A stretch of DNA of 64,000 nucleotides from Paramecium octaurelia (taxonomy: Eukaryota > Ciliophora > Oligohymenophorea > Peniculida > Parameciidae). The notes beneath the pieces are model-generated. The model saw only the letters and a program-made list of their open reading frames with translations. It did not search any database and was not told the origin of the DNA. A program made the translations under genes and the position numbers. Shown one piece after another: positions 61,223 to 64,000 of the stretch. Positions within the stretch are counted from its first letter, which is position 1. Every line of letters begins with the position of its first letter. The stretch lies in the NCBI GenBank assembly GCA_905182995.1, contig CAJJDP010000109.1, positions 186,001 to 250,000 of the forward strand. The letters are read 5' to 3'.

Positions 61223-62017
61223 TTATTTATATTAATATTATGATCAATTTTGAGAGATATTAATTCAAAATTAATACCATTGTACTCAGTCAAATCTCCA
61301 GAATAAATGTTATAATTAAACTCATTGCAAAAATATAATTAAATAATAAATCGAATCTTCATTTTTATTAATAAATATAAATTAATGCCTTCTCTCTTTT
61401 TTAGAATATATTACCTAAAAATTGGCCTAATTTTGAATATTCTAATCTATCAATATTCATTATGAATGGAACATATTTTTTTTACTTTTATCAACAATCT
61501 AAATAATTTTATCTCCTCTTATCTATCAGCATAATTCTAAATTTATATCATCTAATTCCTGTAGTAATACTACTCAATAAAGCAAGCTCTCAACTTCATC
61601 TATTACAGTTAAAAGTTAGATTAAATCTTTAATTTAGGTTGTCTTTACTTCTTCAATATTAGTACATTAACTACATTATTATATATACGCAAGCAATTTG
61701 AAAATTCAAATGTAATTAAATATTGATTGAATAAAATGAATGCTCCTTAAGTTTTCAAATTTCAATAATTAAGCTTATTTCATTGGAATAATTAGAATTC
61801 ATAAAACTGGTTAATGTTAATATAAAAGTTTAAAGTGATGTTTTAAAATTCCTGAATTTTGGTTCCAACTTGGCTCCCTGTAATTGTTTAAACTTCAAAA
61901 TATTTAAGGAATGAGAGATTCCAACATTTTGTTGTAGAATTTATTATGATCTTAGCTTTATTGTGGGGGAGGATAGAGAGAGAAATATTAATAATAAAGT
62001 AATTTAGTTTTATTAAT
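61223..62017. other. AT-rich region with a possible gene remnant
   Basis: 795 bp without an acceptable gene. On the minus strand between about 61390 and 61690 one frame reads like protein (TTQIKDLIQLLTVIDEVESL, VVLLQELDDINLELC, IVDKSKKNMFHS) but has several TGA codons and no ATG or splice sites that would rescue it. The rest (61690-62017) has no coding-like frame; a G-run at 61963-61970 (gtggggga) is the only GC-rich spot. Confidence 0.4.
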
Positions 62018-62960
62018 TCATTCTTCATAAATTCCTTTGTCCTGCAATTCTTTAATGTAATTAGATATGGTTAGACTTATGGATTGATTACGCTATTTGA
62101 GAAGCTTGTATAGAGCAGAGTTGGAATTCTTATAGATGCTAGGGAATTGTAATCGTTATGTATTGGGTTCTGTGTTTTTCTAGACACTTTGATATCTTTG
62201 GATGTTTCTATTGCAAGTAGTAGATGCGTTATCGATGTTGATTTCATCATAATTTCTGATATTTTTCTTTATGATTTCACTTTTATCATAATGGGAAATA
62301 ACATCATGAAAAGAAAGTCGATCTTTTTTATCAATAATAATTCTAAGTTCTTACTTTTTATCAGATTAATGTAGAGAATTGGATTCACTTCGCATAACTC
62401 TTTTAATTTTATTCCTCTTAACTGCTGCAAGTTGAATCATTTCAACCCTTTTGCTTAATAAAATGGGAGACTTTTCAATCTCTTTACCTATACAAAAGAG
62501 CTTCATGTCCAAAAACCGTTTGACAGCACACTTCAATGCAATTTTGGTGAGATCTATCAAATGCTGTATGAGACATAGAAATATCTGCTACTTGGAATTG
62601 TGAAGTAATTCATTGTACAATGTGTCACTTTTTTGCACGAAACCAAAATGTTAGTACAACTCTATGAACACTTTGCTGGTGGAAGTGAGAGTGATTTCAC
62701 TAAATCGTGTCTTAACTAATGTTATCGTGTACATCAAATCCTGGCGCAATTATTTTAAATATTTGTTTTGCTCCTTCTTGGAATTGAGCTAAATCCTATT
62801 GTGTCAATTTACGAAATTAATAGAGCGAACTCATGATGTCAGCCTCTTAGATTTACCGAAGTTTCTCTCTATACTCTACATTATAATCAAGATTACTAAT
62901 TTGTTTTATTGCCATACTATTATTGTAGATATTCTAAATGTCTGAAACCCTCTCCTTCAT
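62018..62960 (-). CDS. Unrecognised basic protein, 5' exon structure uncertain
   Basis: From TGA 62018 a clear frame runs upstream for ~250 codons (VFIELYQHFGFVQKSDTLYN, QIFLCLIQHLIDLTKIALKC, RVEMIQLAAVKRNKIKRVM, ALYKLLKQRNQSISLTISNY). The likely start is ATG 62960 (MKERVSDIQNIYNNSMAIKQ), which lies in another frame; the shift falls between about 62800 and 62850 and no standard short intron fits perfectly. The protein is basic and mostly helical with no signal peptide. No family is recognised. Confidence 0.58.
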
Positions 62961-63816
62961 TATATCAATTATTATCATTTATTAATATATATAAATCTAA
63001 TACACTCATCAATCAATCTCAAACAGCATTCCCATCTCATCTACAAGAATAAATCTACTCCTCAAATCCACTTCTCTATACTTCTCCAAAGGAATAATCA
63101 AAAATCAGAAAATCATTTGAAAAATACTTACCAAAATTAAATAAATCTATTTATCAAAAAAGTGACAAGTTTATGATAAACATTCATATCAAAAGTAGAG
63201 CTATTCTTCAAATAAGTATTATTTCATTTTTGGATTACTTATGTTTTCACTTAAATTCTAAGGTTTTACTAGTAGATTAAAGTCTTTTGCTAATTCAACA
63301 TACTTTATTTTCCATTAAACAATTTGAATTAAGGAGGAATTGTCTAAGAATGAGCTTTTATTTATGAATCAACAATAATAGCTTACATTTATTTAAATCT
63401 ATACATTCATACAATAGAATTAATACATCTAATCAAGGCAACAAATATTTTGTAAAATTAGAAAGAAATCAGCACCTAATTTGTTAAAATAGAAATAGAA
63501 AATATTGTATTTTAAAAAAAGTATATTATAAATTAAATCATATTACACTTATGTGTCTTTGATAAATAATATCTCACGACATTTGTATAATTTAACATAA
63601 GCGAATAAAGTAAGCGTGTATGTTTAGATGATAATTTAGAGTATTATTCAAATATAATTTCTAAATCAAAGAAATTGATATTAAAATTCATATCAAATGA
63701 ATCTATAAATGGAAACAAAAATTTGAGATGAAAATTACAAATTTCATTGATTTCAAATGTAATATTATATCACTTAAATTGATTCTTCTCATTCCTTAAT
63801 AAATTTTATATTATAT
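62961..63816. other. AT-rich intergenic region
   Basis: 856 bp. On the minus strand 63013-63100 reads IPLEKYREVDLRSRFILVDE before a TGA, which might be a 3' exon of a short gene, but no start or upstream exon could be found. The remainder shows only A/T runs on both strands. Confidence 0.5.
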
Positions 63817-64000
63817 TCAGAAAAACGAATTTCCTAATATCCTTTTTTGTATTCTCCTCATTTCTTCCAATTTGAAGGTTTAGTATGTCATTTACTATTA
63901 TCTTAATTTTGGAACCATAATCTCTAATTACTTCTAATAGTTTTCTACTAAACAATCATTAAATGCGATATTTACTAGATTGATTTCTTAATATTAGATG
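63817..64000 (-). CDS. C-terminal end of an unrecognised gene (runs off right edge)
   Basis: A frame free of TGA enters from the right edge and ends at TGA 63817. The ~60 visible residues are helical and charged (EINLVNIAFNDCLVENYQKQ, FKLEEMRRIQKRILGNSFF). Too little is present for identification. Confidence 0.6.

Noticed and set aside
1-64000. tRNA and rRNA genes, CRISPR arrays, transposons, telomere repeats
   Set aside because: No cloverleaf with a TTCRANNC-like arm, no rRNA-like GC-rich block, no regularly spaced repeats, no transposase or reverse transcriptase motifs and no G4T2/G3T3-type telomeric repeats were seen on reading both strands.

Overview
The window looks like compact macronuclear DNA of a Paramecium-type ciliate. 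Long reading frames stay open only if TGA is the sole stop and TAA/TAG are read as glutamine. Frames are broken by very short GT...AG introns, mostly 21-31 nt. The DNA is strongly AT-rich, genes on both strands are often only 10-90 bp apart, and one gene encodes a trichocyst matrix protein, a Paramecium secretory product. Gene models below were built by hand with that code. For most of them the spliced length was checked to be a whole number of codons.

Layout. 1-8.8 kb: the N-terminal part of a large secreted beta-helix-like protein (-), an FKBP isomerase (+), a Pro/Gln-tailed protein (-), several small unrecognised genes, a CCCH zinc finger/RG/beta-propeller-like protein whose start overlaps an EF-hand-like gene, and a SCAMP-like membrane protein. 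9.0-13.3 kb: an intact cysteine-rich multi-pass surface protein (copy A, 1402 aa). 13.9-18.3 kb: an unrecognised 218-aa protein and a 1161-aa HEAT/TOG-like protein. 18.5-23.3 kb: a PTB-like RNA-binding protein, a protein joining CCCH zinc fingers to a Schlafen-type nuclease-like domain, and a divergent eEF1A paralogue. 23.4-37.7 kb: two further copies of the cysteine-rich gene (B on -, C on +), head to head as a large inverted repeat. Three single 'n' bases in them are flanked by near-identical direct duplications, which point to unresolved assembly. 37.9-44.7 kb: an importin-alpha-like ARM protein, methionine sulfoxide reductase B, ribosomal protein eL21, a mitochondrial-looking unknown, AP-4 mu and a coiled-coil protein. 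44.8-51.6 kb: an HTH-like protein, myo-inositol-3-phosphate synthase, an acidic coiled-coil protein, a trichocyst matrix protein and a membrane protein. 51.6-61.2 kb: a PI4-kinase III alpha and a membrane hybrid histidine kinase. 61.2-64 kb: mostly AT-rich spacer, one unrecognised basic protein and the 3' end of another gene.

The most interesting points are the CCCH-Schlafen fusion (with the Schlafen E, E and D catalytic positions apparently kept) lying head to head with an eEF1A-like GTPase that has altered nucleotide-binding motifs, and the mosaic structure of the three cysteine-rich surface genes. No tRNA, rRNA, CRISPR array or transposon was recognised.
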